The notes beneath the pieces are model-generated. The model was not told where the DNA came from, searched no databases, and worked only from the letters and a program-made list of their open reading frames with translations. Shown in pieces: positions 4,811 through 6,233 of a stretch of DNA of 6,233 bases. Position numbers and translations under genes: made by a program. Within the stretch, counting starts at the first letter, position 1, and every line of letters begins with the position of its first letter. The DNA comes from an uncultured Gemmatimonadota bacterium (GTDB taxonomy: Bacteria; Gemmatimonadota; Gemmatimonadetes; Gemmatimonadales; Gemmatimonadaceae): the NCBI GenBank assembly GCA_903894655.1, contig CAITQY010000724.1, positions 1-6,233 on the forward strand. The letters run 5' to 3'.

Positions 4811-6233
4811 ATGGCCAAAACGATTACGTCTTGTATCTGGCCGTCGCTCGCGCTCGTGCTGACGGTCGCCTGTCGCGACACTGACACGCAGGATCTACGG
4901 CGGGCTGGCGCGTTTCCCTCAGCACCGGTGGGATGGCCTGCGTACGCGGGCGATGCCGGTTCGCAGCGCTATTCGCCGGTCGCCGATATCTCCCCCGGCA
5001 ACGTGGCCACACTCGAACCCGCATGGCGCTGGGAGACCGGCGAGGTCGAACACGATGCCGAGGACACCGGCGAGCGCGTACAACCCGGGAAGTTCGAGAC
5101 CACCCCGCTTGCCTTCGGCGATACGCTCTTCCTGAGCACCCCGTTCAATCGCGTCGTGGCGCTGGATGGTCGCACCGGACGCGAGCTGTGGGCCTTTGAT
5201 CCCAAGGCCACGCGCTGGGGGCTGATTTCCGACGATCGCGCCGGCTTCGTGCATCGTGGCGTCGCCTCCTGGGTTGGCAACGGAGCGCGTCGTATCATGG
5301 TGGCGTCGCGCTGGTCGCTGTACGCGCTGGATGCGGCCACCGGGCGGCCGGTGAGCACCTTCGGCGATCAAGGCGCCGTCGATCTGGCTAAGGGGCTTCG
5401 GTGGCCCGTGAACCGGTTGCACATCGGGAACAGCTCGCCACCGGTGATTTGGCGCAACGTGGTGATCGTGGGCAGCGCGATTGGCGATCGCATCATTCAC
5501 GAGCAAGATCCACCGGGCGACGTGCAGGCGTTCGACGCGAGCACCGGGGCGCGCCTTTGGCGCTGGGAGCCGATTCCGCAACAGGCCGGTGCGGCGCGGG
5601 ATTCGTGGGAGAACGGGTCGGCGTCGCGCACCGGACATGGCAACGTCTGGGCGCCATTTTCGGTCGACTCTGCGGCGGGCCTTGTGTACCTGCCCGTGAG
5701 TGCCGCCAGCAACGATTACTACGGCGGTAATCGGCTCGGCGACAACCTGTATACTCAGTCGCTGGTGTGCCTTGATGCGGCCACCGGTGAGCAGCGCTGG
5801 GCCCGACAGTTGGTGCATCACGACATCTGGGATTATGACGCGGCGTCGCCGCCGGCGTTGGTATCGATCACCGTGAATGGACGCCGCATCGATGCGGTGG
5901 TGCTTGCCGGAAAGACCGGCTTCCTGTACGCGTTCGATCGGTACACCGGTGAACCCGTCTGGCCGATGGTGGAGCAGCCGGTCCCGGCGAGCGATGTGCC
6001 TGGCGAGCGGGCGGCGGTCACACAGCCGTTTCCGTCGTGGCCTCGCCCGTTCGCGCGGCAGGGCTTCGCGCTCGATGATGTCATCGACTTTACCCCAGCC
6101 ATACGCGCACAGGGCGCCCGTGTGCTCGCGGCGGTGCGTTCGGGGCCGATCTTCGCGCCGCCATCCGTGCAGGGGACGGTGCAGATGCCCGGGTGGATCG
6201 GTGGTGCGGGGTGGGGTAGCACCGCGATCGATC
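4811..6233 (+). CDS. PQQ-dependent glucose-dehydrogenase-like quinoprotein, 3' end outside window
   Basis: The first 474 codons of an exported quinoprotein dehydrogenase that would oxidise a sugar or alcohol with pyrroloquinoline quinone and pass electrons to the respiratory chain. An N-terminal signal (SLALVLTVAC, Cys21) resembles a lipoprotein signal, though Thr at -3 is unusual. From Trp42 it follows the PQQ beta-propeller family: WPAYAGDAGSQRYSPV, then LYALDAATGRP and FGDQGAVDL, and SSPPVIWRNVVIVGS. Later come NVWAPFSVD, YYGGNRLGDN, HHDIWDYD (336-343) and AGKTGFLYAFDR. Asp341 and Lys368 are spaced 27 apart, as are Asp466 and Lys493, the catalytic-site residues of E. coli Gcd as I recall them. 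The five membrane helices of E. coli Gcd are absent. The His of Gcd's HVTCRG block appears replaced (GFVHRG here), so substrate use may differ. ATG 4811 starts 3 bp after the preceding stop without a clear ribosome site, suggesting cotranscription. Any C-terminal cytochrome c domain would lie outside the window. Confidence 0.9.
   Translation, partial: MAKTITSCIWPSLALVLTVACRDTDTQDLRRAGAFPSAPVGWPAYAGDAGSQRYSPVADISPGNVATLEPAWRWETGEVEHDAEDTGERVQPGKFETTPLAFGDTLFLSTPFNRVVALDGRTGRELWAFDPKATRWGLISDDRAGFVHRGVASWVGNGARRIMVASRWSLYALDAATGRPVSTFGDQGAVDLAKGLRWPVNRLHIGNSSPPVIWRNVVIVGSAIGDRIIHEQDPPGDVQAFDASTGARLWRWEPIPQQAGAARDSWENGSASRTGHGNVWAPFSVDSAAGLVYLPVSAASNDYYGGNRLGDNLYTQSLVCLDAATGEQRWARQLVHHDIWDYDAASPPALVSITVNGRRIDAVVLAGKTGFLYAFDRYTGEPVWPMVEQPVPASDVPGERAAVTQPFPSWPRPFARQGFALDDVIDFTPAIRAQGARVLAAVRSGPIFAPPSVQGTVQMPGWIGGAGWGSTAID

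Noticed and set aside
4919..5821. A 300-codon open frame on the minus strand
   Set aside because: It lies wholly inside the PQQ dehydrogenase gene, has the low-complexity Arg/Ala/Pro composition of a high-GC shadow, and shows no known motif.

Overview
The window is high-GC DNA with dense, all-plus-strand coding, probably from a soil- or water-type Gram-negative bacterium. The mix of a secreted TIG-domain lipoprotein with a zinc-peptidase motif, nucleotide-sugar and glycosyltransferase genes, and a PQQ dehydrogenase with a lipoprotein-like signal would fit Gemmatimonadota. That assignment is inference from gene style; there is no rRNA or marker gene here.

Layout. (1) 1-152 is a leader with a good Shine-Dalgarno at 134-140. 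(2) 153-2396 encodes a large exported lipoprotein: lipobox Cys, IPT/TIG domain, a (Gly-Ser-Ala-Ser)n linker made by a 12-bp DNA tandem repeat, and an HEGKH metallopeptidase-like domain. (3) 2397-3706 is a patchwork: a hairpin, the 3' remnant of an FkbM-type methyltransferase gene, an intact GT32-like glycosyltransferase (2767-3549), and a short tail ORF. This segment is bracketed by two direct copies (about 76 bp, about 92% identical, 1,289 bp apart) of a sequence that contains the stop codon and last codons of the lipoprotein gene plus about 29 bp downstream. (4) 3830-4807 is a UDP-glucuronate decarboxylase (UDP-xylose synthase) gene, recognisable end to end but broken by an in-frame TAA at 4034-4036. 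(5) 4811 to the window end is the first 474 codons of a PQQ-dependent, glucose-dehydrogenase-like quinoprotein.

How the parts relate. FkbM remnant, GT32 transferase and UDP-xylose synthase are typical parts of a surface-polysaccharide locus, but two of the three are damaged here, so the locus looks like a decaying or recently rearranged piece. The direct repeats at its left and middle, with the FkbM gene cut next to one copy, suggest the segment was joined by recombination. The two flanking genes (peptidase lipoprotein and quinoprotein dehydrogenase) look intact and exported. No tRNA, rRNA, CRISPR array, transposase or recombinase gene was seen. I found no clearly new multi-gene system; the repeat-bracketed segment is the least explained part.
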